Made by a program: the position numbers and the translations under genes
Notes under the pieces: generated by a model
What the model was told of the DNA's origin: nothing
What the model saw: the letters and a program-made list of their open reading frames with translations, nothing else
Databases searched by the model: none
Source of the DNA: Membranipora membranacea
Taxonomy: Eukaryota; Bryozoa; Gymnolaemata; Cheilostomatida; Membraniporidae
Assembly (NCBI GenBank): GCA_914767715.1
Contig: OU612065.1
Location: forward strand, 4,898,001-4,962,000
Direction of reading: 5' to 3'
Length of the DNA stretch: 64,000 nt
Shown: one piece after another, positions 13,201-24,285 of the stretch
Layout: each line of letters starts with the position of its first letter
How positions within the stretch are numbered: position 1 is the stretch's first letter

Positions 13201-16200
13201 TCATTTATGGATGAATATTGCGCTCCTTTTAATGTTATCCACCCTCTAATTGTATTCATTACATTTTTTTTTGTATTTGTATTTTGTATCAATTTTCATG
13301 ATAAAATTTGTTTTTTTTCTGAGTGCTTAAATAAGACATAAGATTTCTCGATGAAAATGACTAAGAATATAAGTGTAAAATGAGTTATGAAAAAATAGAG
13401 TTTAACAGTCTTGCTCAATTTGATCTAAAACAGAATTTTCCGGTATTTACTCTGTATTTTGGGACGCGGTATCTACCAGTTGGTAATTTATCAAAGTCTA
13501 AGATAGTGTCTAGTCCACAGCATGTCATACGCAAACATTTGGTTTTAAAATGCTGTAGATGCATGTGGAGGATATCTGGATGAAAATAATGGTACTCTGA
13601 AATCTCCCTCATTCCCTGCCACTTACCCTATGAACAAGAAGTGCATCTGGCAGATTGTGGCTCCAGAGGACTATCGAATCACCCTCAACTTCACATACTT
13701 TGATCTGGAAGGAAATAATGTGAGTGTTTTGCAAAGGCGAATCTATGAACTATAGCTGTTACTTGATCTGGCCCGCTACTAATGACATTTTATAATCTTT
13801 GGACGCGCCCAAATCTTTACAATATGAGTCATTCATGATATAAGTGTGATTTGTAACAAATATGGACACTAAATATTATTTTACTCATCTGATTGCAGCA
13901 AGACTGTGAGTATGACAGTGTGGAAGTGCGAGGCAATGATGGACAGACTCCCAGAGTATTCTGTGGGACTAAAAAACCGTCTCCCATAACCTCAGAAGGC
14001 AGTACGTTATTAGTGGAGTTTACATCAGACAACACTGTCCAGAGGACTGGCTTTGAAGCATACTATTTCACAGGTAATTCTTATTTGTGAAAACTTGGTA
14101 CAGGTTATTTGATACTGTTTTCAAGCAGGGTGCTCTGCTAATGTTTGTGTGGCCTATTTTTTTCATATCATTTATTTGTATCTCATCATACAGTAAACAA
14201 CCATTTTATTATAGGAACAAACCAAATTTATGTATGATCTTTCGATGGCCAAATTTCACAATTTTTGTTGCTAAGAATAATTTATTATTTTTATTTCCAT
14301 CTCACCAGACAAAGATGAATGTGTGATGAATAATGGAGGCTGTCAGCACATCTGTAAGAATACAATCGGCTCATATGTGTGCTCCTGTCACAGTGGATTC
14401 ACACTACATGAGAACAAACTCGACTGTAAGGAAGGCGGCTGTAAACATGAGATCACAACTCCTGTCGGCTCTATTCATAGCCCTAACTTCCCAGAGTCGT
14501 ACCCCAGCAGGTCGAACTGTGTGTGGCACTTTGCTGCCACGCCCGGACATAGAGTCACCCTGGTGAGTTTCAGCTTCTTTGGCAACTAACATTTCAGAGG
14601 TTGTCTGATTTTACCTGCTAGACTTCCCAAGGAATTTTTGTTCGGAAATAGTTTTGTGGTTTATGAAGATTCCCACGCCTAATAATGCGAATAAACACTT
14701 ACTCTCGTCCTACAAAACAGAGCTGATGTGCCTCGACAGAACTAAACCTAATGAAATGCTTTATTCTGGCAGGCTAACCTAGCAAGCTTCTTTTGACTTT
14801 GTCTGTGGTCCAAATATACAGACCCAGCTAGAAAGCTATTCACTGAAAATTAAACTGCTATGTTGACTTTTTTTACAGAACTTCGAAGACTTTGAACTGG
14901 AGCCTCACCAGGATTGTTCATACGATAACATTGAGATATTTGATGGGTCTAATAAAACATCCATGACTTTAGGGAAATACTGCGGAAGTCGCAAACCGAC
15001 AGTCATCTCCAGCAGTTCTGATGAGATGTATATAGAGTTTTACTCCGACGCCTCCGTACAGCGCAGAGGATTTAGAGCTACCTACTCTACAGGTACCATA
15101 AATTATTCATTCATTCTTCCCGTAAATGTGATCTGAGATACCATCAGCTTTTTTGGATAATTTAGTTCATTTTTTTGTACATTCTGGATGCTTTATTGCT
15201 GATGTAAGCGGAGGAATGTTAGTTTCAGATGTGGATATAGGGTTTCTGAGATAAGGACATATTTTGGAGAAATGATAAGCTAAAGCTAAAAAGAAAATTA
15301 ATGTTGTTCATCTCACTGAGTTTTGTAGCACTGATATCAAACTTCAATCTGGAACAATAATTTGAAAAACAATAGCATAAACTTTAATATCTTTGAATGT
15401 TTTGCCAACAACTTGAGTTTCTGAAGTGTTTGCAGCTGGCGAACTATGTATGATCAAGATTGAGATTAATATATTAAGTAGATGATCCACTAATAAGCTT
15501 GTTCTAATCACAACAAGTATAACCAAGGTTTGACCAGTCTCTGACACCCATCAGCACTTTGCTACTAGTGCATTATGATGGTGAATTCATTTACTTTTGA
15601 AATTGACACAGGTTAGCTGGTACAAACAAATTAAAATTTGGTATTTCTATTGATTTATTTCTATAGTATTGGCACCAAAATTGGGAAAAAAACAGAAAAT
15701 TGCTCTTACGACTTGTTTTTTTGGTTACATTAGAGTGGTCAACAGAACTAATAGCCAAATTTAAGTATTGCAAGAATTTCAATTGAATTGAAGCTTTGTG
15801 GGTAAAGTGACACTTGGATTAGATTATTTCCTGGAAAACCTCCAACAGTTGCGTCCTGGCCAGGTGCTGTTTAGTCCTAGTCAGGCGAGCTTGTTCAAAA
15901 CTGCATTGAAAGCTGTGATGGGATAATCAAAGGCGATAATGCGGATTCTTCAAACGATCCGCAGTAAATTCAATATGATGTCCATTTCTTGATTGAAACT
16001 TTTGACACCAACAAGCGAGAACAACTTATGGGTCAAGTGAAAAGAGCGATTGAATAAACAAGCTTTTTCTTTTGGTAAATTGCCGGGTGAATGATGCTGA
16101 ATTCTTTTCATAAAATTGTAGTGTGTGGAGGAAGACTTATTGCTGCTGAAGAGAGAAAATCTATTTATTCACATGCTAAATATGGTGATCAGCAATACTC

Positions 16201-17404
16201 TACCACCGAGGACTGTGACTGGCTAATCCAGGCTCCAGCTAACAAACTCGTCAGGATGGAATTTCTGGCCTTTGAAGTTGAAGCAGAAACTGACTGCGGG
16301 TAAGCTGGAAGTCATATCAACTAGCCAATTATTTCTCAATTCATTAATTATTACATTTAAATATTTTCTATTGTGTAAAAATTTATTATCCTTTGTGAGA
16401 TAACTGCAGTAAACATCGATAGTGGTCAAAACAAATACTTATTCCTTCCGCTCAATTGATTGATTTGATTGGGTTGCAAATGATGTCTTTGATGTATTTG
16501 TTATTTGTTTGTAACAGATTCGTTTTGTAATACATAGTTTCTCACCTGGCAGCTGCAACTGACATAGGGCAAGCAGTTACCTACCCATGGTGCAATAGTA
16601 GACAACTGCAAAATGTGTCCCCATTGTGTGTTAGGAAACTCCCTGATTAATCCACTCCAAAATATTAGTGATAATTCTGATCAAGAACAACTGCCCTCAA
16701 TAAAATCTAAAATTTCATTCATATACTGGTATTCCATTCCTGCATACTAAGGATTTTTATAGAGACGGTTCAACTAGTTAAGTTTTCCATGGTGCCACGG
16801 GTGGGTTGTAGGCTGATTGAATCTGAATTTTCTTGAAAAAATCTGTAACATCATTACCGAATTTTTGTTGCAAAAATGGCGAGCCTGCAGGTAACTTTAC
16901 TTATGGGATATCGTTTTGATCACTTTCAGATATGACTACATAGAAGTATATGATGGCAATGAAGAACTTTCTGACAAACTTGGAAAGTTTTGTGGAACTA
17001 CTAAGCCGTCCCCATTTGTATCATCTGGCAATGAACTGCTGCTCAAGTTTCACTCTGATGACACTGTTAACTGGAAGGGATTCCATGCTGTGTATAAGCT
17101 GGTAGACCCACTGAGTGAGGAGTCTGTGGCTCCATCTCAGGCTCCAGTCAGCCACTCATCAGTGGTGAAGCCAAAGAAACAGACATCAGAAGGTGAGGAA
17201 ATGGGAGAGAATGAGATGCTGATCAACACTGCTGACTCTGTAAATAGTGCTGATTCAGCTGACACTGTGCCTGATGTAGCACCTCCTTCTCATGTTAATC
17301 CACCACCTGCCTCGTCTCACACATCCTCGTCTCGTAGACAGCTGAGCAGAAGTCGGGTGTTGAGGCGGAGAAACAGACGCCGACAGCGATTACGTACTCA
17401 ATAA
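1285..17404 (+). CDS. BMP1: BMP1/tolloid-type astacin metalloprotease
   Basis: Secreted zinc protease, 1077 aa. The family cleaves procollagens and BMP antagonists such as chordin. Exons: 1285-1369, 4374-4617, 5565-5686, 6084-6207, 6943-7121, 8469-8576, 9067-9192, 10047-10256, 10768-10881, 11065-11210, 11734-11929, 12961-13083, 13559-13719, 13899-14073, 14309-14562, 14879-15092, 16122-16299, 16930-17404 (18 listed; a further 5' non-coding exon is possible). Domains: signal peptide about 1-21; propeptide with an LGDIAL motif; RVER cleavage site ending at 126; astacin domain with the vicinal CC (193-194), zinc motif [17 protein letters not shown] (221-237) and Met-turn SIMHY (276-280); CUB1 331-437, CUB2 440-551, EGF1 552-592, CUB3 595-705, EGF2 706-746, CUB4 749-860, CUB5 862-972; basic tail to 1077. 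The start was chosen because the ATG has a strong Kozak context, a hydrophobic leader and a family-typical DPC motif, and splices in phase. Confidence 0.95.
4257..4300. repeat. Palindromic micro-element with 7-bp flanking repeat
   Basis: A perfect 30-bp palindrome (4264-4293, arm CACAGAGTAAGGATA) is flanked on both sides by ATACAAC (4257-4263 and 4294-4300). The flanking repeat looks like a target-site duplication. It lies in tolloid intron 1. A related palindrome is at 8767-8788. Confidence 0.7.
8756..8800. repeat. Second copy of the palindromic micro-element
   Basis: A perfect 22-bp palindrome (8767-8788, arm AGAGTAAGGAT) shares its core with the element at 4264-4293. It is flanked by a 10-bp direct repeat GATAATATCT (8756-8765 and 8791-8800). 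It lies in the tolloid intron between 8577 and 9066. Confidence 0.7.
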
Positions 17405-17405
17405 A
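17400..17405 (+). promoter_or_regulatory. Poly(A) signal overlapping the tolloid stop codon
   Basis: AATAAA at 17400-17405 contains the TAA stop (17402-17404). A T/G-rich tract follows at about 17438-17485, which suits a downstream cleavage element. If used, the 3' UTR would be only some 15-30 bases. Confidence 0.45.
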
Positions 17406-18454
17406 CAAGCATAATTCCATCACTCTTTTTATTATCTCTCTGGTTTTTTTCTGTGTTGTGGGTTTTTTTGTACAGTGTTTTTTAAACACTATCAATGCAT
17501 ACAAATACTATTAAACTGGCAAACGTTTTGACATGATGTTTTGTAAATAACGTCAAACTGTACGTCAGGAAAACCTCGAGCTGCAGTTATTTGTACTGTT
17601 AAGCCTGAGAATCCTGTTGTGAACTACAGCAGCTGTTGATAGACAGCTTCCATCGGCTCATCCAGTCGAGGGAACACTTCTTCTTGGAAGTTAAGCCTAC
17701 TACATGTAAGAGTATGGCGTGACATCTCCGATGAAGCTTTAGTAATTTATAGACAAGCAGAACATGGGTTTTAATAGGTGAACAGTACTTGCCATATAAC
17801 ATGCCTGAGCTAAAATGCAATTATTCTCTTTGCAGCCAAGATTTTAATCGACCCTTCCATTTGGCCTTTTATTGTATAATTCCATATCCTTGTTTTGTGC
17901 CATTCTAATTATAACAGTCTAGAGGCCCTAGATGCAGTCATCTCAGGGACAGTAGATCAATCTACTATCCATGGTCAACCTGATGCGGTGCTGCCTGCTG
18001 TTAGGAGCCCAGACTACAAATCCATTATTATGTAGTTACAAAGATATAACGCAACTTAGTTGAATATAACCTACATTGTGCACAACGAGCAGCATGTCTT
18101 AAATCTAAAATATATATCAATGGCTGCTTCATTTTATTGAACAGTTTAGATAGTTTCAAGTATGTACACATGAGCATTGTAATAGGTGTTATATTTTTCT
18201 TATGGCCACTATTTATTTTTTAACTTGAAACTCCATAGACAGATTTTCTCTCATTTGCTTTACCTTTCTATCACTATTCTACAAAAGTGTTGATCTAATG
18301 TCGAAATATTTTGATTATGTCATGAAATAAAGTTCTATCTACGATATTTGGGGTATTATAAATAATAAAGTTAATCAGCTACAATAGTAGTCTTCATACT
18401 AAATAGCCATAACAAATGGTTTCTCTTGAATGTCAGCCGTAAGACTTGTATATC
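17406..18454. other. Convergent intergenic region
   Basis: This lies between the 3' ends of the tolloid gene (+) and the EF-hand gene (-). No coding signal is seen. It should hold both 3' UTRs; on the minus strand AATAAA occurs at 18217-18212 and 18138-18133, about 240 and 320 bases past the EF-hand stop. Confidence 0.5.
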
Positions 18455-19849
18455 CTATTCATCGCACATCAACCCATAGAATTCTGGAAAAATAAAGAGG
18501 TAAGGTTTTAAAGTCGATAGAATAAAGCACAAAGCTTGAGTTTTGTTACCTTTGACTAATATCTCCAAGCACTAATAAGATTCTGTCTGAACAGGGAGTT
18601 GGAGACACTTCATGGTTTGAACAAGCCAATCCATTAATTGCTGGTTGTTAGTTGTCTACCCATGTTGAAAAGTGTGAAAACTCCGATGATTTATCATGTG
18701 CCTGATATTTACCGTTGAAGTCGACTTCTCCATTTCCATCGTCATCTATAGCTGAAATCATAGCATCCACCTCCTCCTCACTTGTGTCTGGGAGTTGTGA
18801 TAAAATCTTCTTTAGATTTTCCGCAGGTATTATTCCCTGTAAATAAATATAAAACAAGTAAGAAAAAATTTAACGCCAGCTAGTTGCTCTTGTCGACTAT
18901 CTTACATGGAGAGAAAATAAGGTGGCTGCCACACAGTCATTGACATAACGCTATCAGCAAGTCATCCCTGGTCGTAATGCCAAAATCCATCCGGAGTTGC
19001 TCCAGCTACATGAGTTTGTTCATACTCTGTTAATCAAAGATATTCGTGCAATAGTATATCATGATATCAGTGTTAGTACTATATATTTTGACTGATCACA
19101 AAAATGAACCAAACAATGTATACATAGAGCTATCACAACGGATTTTGCTTTTACCTGCTTATTTTTGTCGAGTATACGGAAGAGGTTTTTGAAGAAATCC
19201 AGATTCAATTTTTTTACCATGTTCTGTCTGAATAGGTCCCTTGTGTCATCATATGTAACCATTTCGCCTGTAAAGTAAATTAAGTGTGATTAGTCCATGG
19301 CCTGAAGCCCTTAATATAAAACTGTACTCTCAAAGTTTCAATGTAGAGTAGCGTAGAATTACACCGAGGGGTTAGAGACAACTCCTTGATAACACCTACC
19401 GTAGGTATTTGTTAATTCCTCTTCGAACTTTGTGGAATATTCATTGCCGAGGATGAAACCTGCGCTCCAGTATACATCTGTGGCTTTACTTGAGGGCACC
19501 TTACCACCCTCCGCATCCTGATGCTCTGTCCACAGCTTTTGTAGCTCTAAAATATTATCAGCAGTAAAAGCTGAGTGGTTTAAAAGCAGCAACTTTTTCC
19601 AATAGTAAATTCGACGTACAGTATTCAATAAATTTAAAATCATATATAGCTTTAGCAGGACGACCTCATGGATAGTTCTTGCAAAAGTATATGTCACTGA
19701 TCAACATGTGGATCATATTTTATCGCACAACTACTTTTACTTAGATTTCTACTCCTACGCTGGCCATGATGTACTCATCCCTCACATAAAAACTTACCCT
19801 TTTCCTTTTCTGGAGTGACTTTGAATGCCTCTGGGTCTTGATCTGTCAT
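18455..19849 (-). CDS. Small EF-hand (calmodulin-superfamily) protein
   Basis: A 154-aa protein from five exons, read on the minus strand: 19849-19798, 19546-19400, 19267-19155, 18836-18713, 18483-18455. All junctions are GT-AG and in phase. No signal peptide or membrane segment is seen. Four EF-hand-like units can be traced, but only the last loop (about residues 135-146, DDDGNGEVDFNE) has the canonical calcium ligands, including the Glu at position 12. The third (DKNKQGIIPAEN) has Asn at position 12 and a poor ligand set, and the first two are not canonical. The last exon is only 29 bases and supplies that Glu. I cannot assign a named subfamily. It could be a light-chain-like or axonemal calmodulin relative acting as a weak or single-site calcium sensor. 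That it is a gene is well supported; its role is not. Confidence 0.85.
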
Positions 19850-20912
19850 ATTTGCCTTCTATGTCAGCTTGATATAATAAACAGTCTGCATACAGTGGAC
19901 ACTTGTTAGATTCTAGTGAAATGTAGTTATCGAAATTCTGCAACATGAAATTAAGCCTCAACCACTTAAACAATGATGCTTGTCAAAAGAGGGCTGAATG
20001 GGTACCATCCCTAGACTGTGTATAGCCTCATATCATTTTGACAACTCCTTAGACAAGAATCATATGAGTGCTTGGTATTACATTTCATTGAAGCAAATAA
20101 ATTTATCTCGTAAATCCTGCAACCAGCCCCATCGTAAGGCTTGTGTTTATGTGTTATTACCATGTTAGTAGAAAAGCTTTCAATATTTGAACTGGGGTGT
20201 AGCATGACAAGCCCGGTAGGTATGAGTTAGGTACATAAACATAGAGATATGTTCTAAGGTTAGAAAATTAACTGACAGCCGGTTATAGCAATCAAGTCGG
20301 TTTTTTGCAATGAGTAGTACTATGTAGTATATTCATGCAATTATTAAATCAAAAAATTGTTGCAAGCCAAAATCTCTCTCTAACTAACCAGTATCTAACT
20401 TGGTTAGAGCTTGTTTGTCATTGATAGATGATTATTATAAAAAAGTGATTTTTGTCGCAACTTGTACATAATATTGTTAATTCCTAATCTAAATTAAATC
20501 TGCCACCTTCAGGGGTACAGTGATAACCAATAATGAAAAGGTGGAAAACAAATGTAGGTTAGGGTAGCAAACTGATGCTCTGAACAGAGAGATTTGTCTC
20601 AAACTCCTTGCTCTTGTTCTGAGTTTAGGAAGTTGCTGAAGCCGCAACCTACAACAATCTTATGCTGGTAAAAATCTGATCATGGATATCCCGGTGTACA
20701 GATAATATATTTTTTTGCAGAAAGTATAGAGGTCAACAAAGTACTATTTAAGAGCTACTGCTAGCTGTAATTTTTCCGAAAACCTCAATTAATAAATAAA
20801 CAAATTACAAAAATCTCTTAGCAAGACAAAGCGTTGTTCGGCAGGAGTAATTACGCTTGCAAAGACAAGCTTAATAATACCCTACAATTTAAACTATTTT
20901 AACTCAGGGAGT

Positions 20913-20934
20913 GTTTGGGACGTGCGTCCCAAAC
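20913..20934. repeat. Short inverted repeat
   Basis: Perfect 10-bp arms (GTTTGGGACG and its complement) are separated by two bases. No flanking duplication was seen. Function unknown. Confidence 0.5.
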
Positions 20935-21112
20935 CCGTTAATTCAACAACGCAGTCATGCTTGTGATGATCCGCATCCTACCGTAAAATAAACTAAGCAA
21001 CACAAAGAGAAACAACTGCTTTTTATCGAAGAGTGCTGTAACTTTCGCTATATAATTGGCAAAATACAGTCACAAAATCATCCTCAAGTCATATAACAAA
21101 GTCTATAGTATA

Positions 21113-21171
21113 CCAAGGAAGGACTCCTTGGGTACACCAGGGAGGGTGGTCCCACCCTCCCTGGGTACACC
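21113..21171. repeat. GC-rich inverted repeat with direct-repeat flanks
   Basis: Perfect 13-bp arms CCAGGGAGGGTGG (21137-21149) and its complement (21152-21164) are separated by TC. GGGTACACC is repeated directly at 21130-21138 and 21163-21171. A second, imperfect hairpin around CCAAGGA lies just upstream. The block is much more GC-rich than its surroundings. Confidence 0.6.
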
Positions 21172-21846
21172 GAGGGATCGGGTACATAATAATTTTAATT
21201 ATACATCTGGGGGTTATCCTCTTTTTATCAGTATCACTTCCTCAGCATGAGAAAACTTTTGTTGGGCGTGGTGTTTTGTTAAAGCTATTATGATTGGTTA
21301 TTTTGTGATCTCCTTGAGCACCTGTAAACCACTTGTTGAGGCTGCTTGAAATGCCTTGAAATTGAAAAAAAGAGAGAATTCTGGACCTGGAATATTCAAG
21401 ATTCTGATTAAAAAGGTAAGGTTGTGTGGCATAATCTTACCTTATATGAAAAACTCTCATATTGTTAGCTATCAAATGATGCTCTGTTTGTTTGTCAAGT
21501 TGATAGGGGAACTTGCCAAGCTGAGGTTCATTCTATTCTTAATCTTAGTAAGTTGGCTCATGAATGTTTGAAGCATTCCACTATCAAACCTCCACTCCCT
21601 ACACTTGGGTGGGTTGATTAAGAAAACCACCTGCGTGGCCAAACCATCACAGGAAGCTAATGACAATGATTACTCACTGTGCCAATTTTTTTGTGCCTCT
21701 ATACTTCTTTCTTTCCAAATAATCAAGAGGACTCTGGTTTCTGTCTCTGGATATTGGTTGGCCCATGAGTGATAGGTTAGTGCTCCAAGTACTCAAATCC
21801 ACAAGTTACAGCAAATCCGCAAAAAAAATGACCTGGATGGGGCAGA

Positions 21847-21977
21847 ACAAGCCTTCTGTAGTTAGTGCATGTTCAGTGGTGGAATGTACCCAGGGAGAAT
21901 GGTGCACCACCAGTGGTCCGGGCTTCGACCATTGGTGCACTCAATCACTGGACTTTCACCAACTACAGAAGGCTTGT
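21847..21977. repeat. Long imperfect hairpin
   Basis: Arms at about 21847-21893 and 21931-21977 pair perfectly over the outer 17 bases (ACAAGCCTTCTGTAGTT) and imperfectly over the next 30, with a loop of about 37 bases. It could be an old MITE or a structured RNA. No matching flanking duplication was seen. Confidence 0.55.
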
Positions 21978-24081
21978 GGGGAGGGGGGTGCAGTACCAGA
22001 GTACCTGCTTTTGCAAAATAACTGTGCTTCTACTACTAGGCCTAGGGTGCTAGACGATCTTATCATCAAGGTATGTGTGAGGAGCCCCTCCACTACCCCA
22101 GACCACTATGCCTAACGTTCTGTGTCATGAGGAGTCAGAACGCACTTTTAATGATGGGCCATATGAGTCATACAGGCTATCAGAGTCTGCAGGCCTTGCA
22201 CATGTGTTTACTATCCAGAAGAAGTATTATACATGTTCGGTGTCAATGAATATTTTAATAAGGACACTCTACAATATTCTAGATCTCAAAAGGCGAGGAG
22301 ACATGAATGAACATGCTGTTCAAATCTCTTGTAGCTATATATGATAATGGCTAATAATAAATGACTGAAATCTACCAAAGAAAGAAGGGATCAATTAAAG
22401 CAGATTAGAATTCAATTGTTTGCAGCTAATAACAGTTCTGCCCTCTGACACAATGACTTATCACACTCCCACCATGTGCAGTGATGCCGCTGAGATGTAC
22501 ATCAGTTAATGCAGAGAAACATTTCAGGACTTTTTATCTGAATATACGGAATTAAGAATTAGAGAGTTATGTGAATGTAGGAACCTCAGCAAAAAACCAG
22601 AGATATTGAAACACGGTTATGGGCCCATCAGCTTAATTGACGAGATGGTCTGGCCTTAATTTGATCAGGAGCCTATATAAATTAGCCTAGGCTTGTCAGT
22701 TAAGTGACCCGATAATGAGATATAGTAATGACTGGCTGAGTTAGCAGCACTTTGTTTTTTACTCGCTTCACGGATTAACTGTGATTCCCTCTTAATGCTC
22801 GTGACGGAGCCAACAAACATGCTCTAGGTGGCTCTATAGAATGAGTATGGTATATGTGATTATCCTTTTTCTTTGCTGAGGTTTATTGTTATTCTAACAG
22901 ATTTTGACACAAAAAATGACTTGTCCAGCGCTAAGCTGGTTATTGCAGATAGTAAGACTTTAATCACCATGGAATGACAGTTATGAAGAAGAAGGCATTG
23001 ACAAACCGCCTATTGCATTATTTGGAGTTTAATGCCATTGATGACAGAAAACTCTTGCAAATCACTATATCAAATTTGAATACCACTTATCGCAGCTCTA
23101 AGTTGTGATGATTGTGTCATTAACCCAATCATATCGCCATATCCTTTTATCCGTCACTATATTAAATTTCAGTTCAACATTAATAAGGCGTTTAAATTCA
23201 CTGCTCTTGATATTGTCACATTTCAGGCTTTACTGGGATGTAATATCTTACTTCGAAGATTGATTGAGCACCATTTGATGAGCTGTGACAGGATTTACAG
23301 GGGATGACTGCTTTTAGGTTAGTACATCATTACTTATACTGTGTGCATTTTGCCTTCCAGAAACTCACTGAACAAAGATTGATCTCAGAATCATTGGTAA
23401 TTATTATATCATTATGGTAGGTAATCCTCCTTAATCTTGAGCTAATTACCATGTAATATTATTATTGACGTGTTTTTGTCAGGGCTGTGATTTATCTTTT
23501 CTTTTTTTTGTTGTACCCTGGTAAGTCCACTATTACACAGTGCAAGTGTAACACACTGACAACACACAATATCAAGGTAATTTGCTTTCTCCGAGTTTAA
23601 GATGAGTTTGATTTTTTATAGATTTTCTGGTACAAATACTCAGTTTCCTTCAAATTCAAAATCATCTTGCCATGTGTTTTCAGCACTTGCAATCAATCGT
23701 TTTAATCCATTTATATTTCCTAGATCCTAGATGGTTGAAGCTAAGCCTATACTAGTGTTACACCAGCAGCTCATTCTTGCTTTGTTATTTCACTGCAGTG
23801 CCAAAACTTTCTCACCACCTCCGATTTAAAACCGAATGTAATTGTTTTGGCTGTATACAAGTTGCTAGCTTTTATATGAAACAATAATATTCCATTTTCG
23901 CAAACAACAACGTTGTGTGCAAAACGAGTAGTCCCTCTGTCTGAATGGCTCTTGACCCTGAAGTATGTTGTTGTAATTGCAAACTGCAAATCTAAAAAAT
24001 TTCAAGCTTAGATGTTAAAGTCTACATTCTAATAATTGTGTAATTATAAGGCGTAATAGTATAGCTGCCATAGAACTCAGT

Positions 24082-24136
24082 GCTAGCATCATAGACAAAA
24101 CAAAACACTGTTGTGTGTTTTGTCTATGGCTAGCAT
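24082..24136. repeat. Palindromic micro-element with 8-bp flanking repeat
   Basis: A 39-bp element (24090-24128) has 12-bp perfect inverted ends CATAGACAAAAC. It is flanked on both sides by GCTAGCAT (24082-24089 and 24129-24136). It lies about 150 bases upstream of the delta-catenin start codon. Confidence 0.7.
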
Positions 24137-24285
24137 ACAGTTATTCTGATATCCCCACTATATACTTGTTATACTCATCTGACATATAATATTTTCTCTC
24201 CTTTAGGTGTAGCCAGTATCCCAGCTCACACTTATTTCGTTGATACACAATTAAAATAGAATATAGATCGCCAGGTGGCATCATT

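Larger units (their letters stand above)
19850..24285. other. Divergent intergenic region
   Basis: This separates the 5' ends of the EF-hand gene (-) and the delta-catenin gene (+), so both promoters should lie here. A possible 5' UTR exon of the catenin begins after a good acceptor near 24207. No other coding exon is supported. The region holds several inverted repeats, listed separately. Confidence 0.5.

Noticed and set aside
13018-13341. 107-codon plus-strand frame in the tolloid gene
   Set aside because: It overlaps the EGF1 exon in another frame and continues into intron; the EGF frame is the supported one.
21765-22115. 116-codon open frame on the plus strand
   Set aside because: It runs through the two arms of the 21847-21977 hairpin and shows no family resemblance, so its length is best explained by the repeat.
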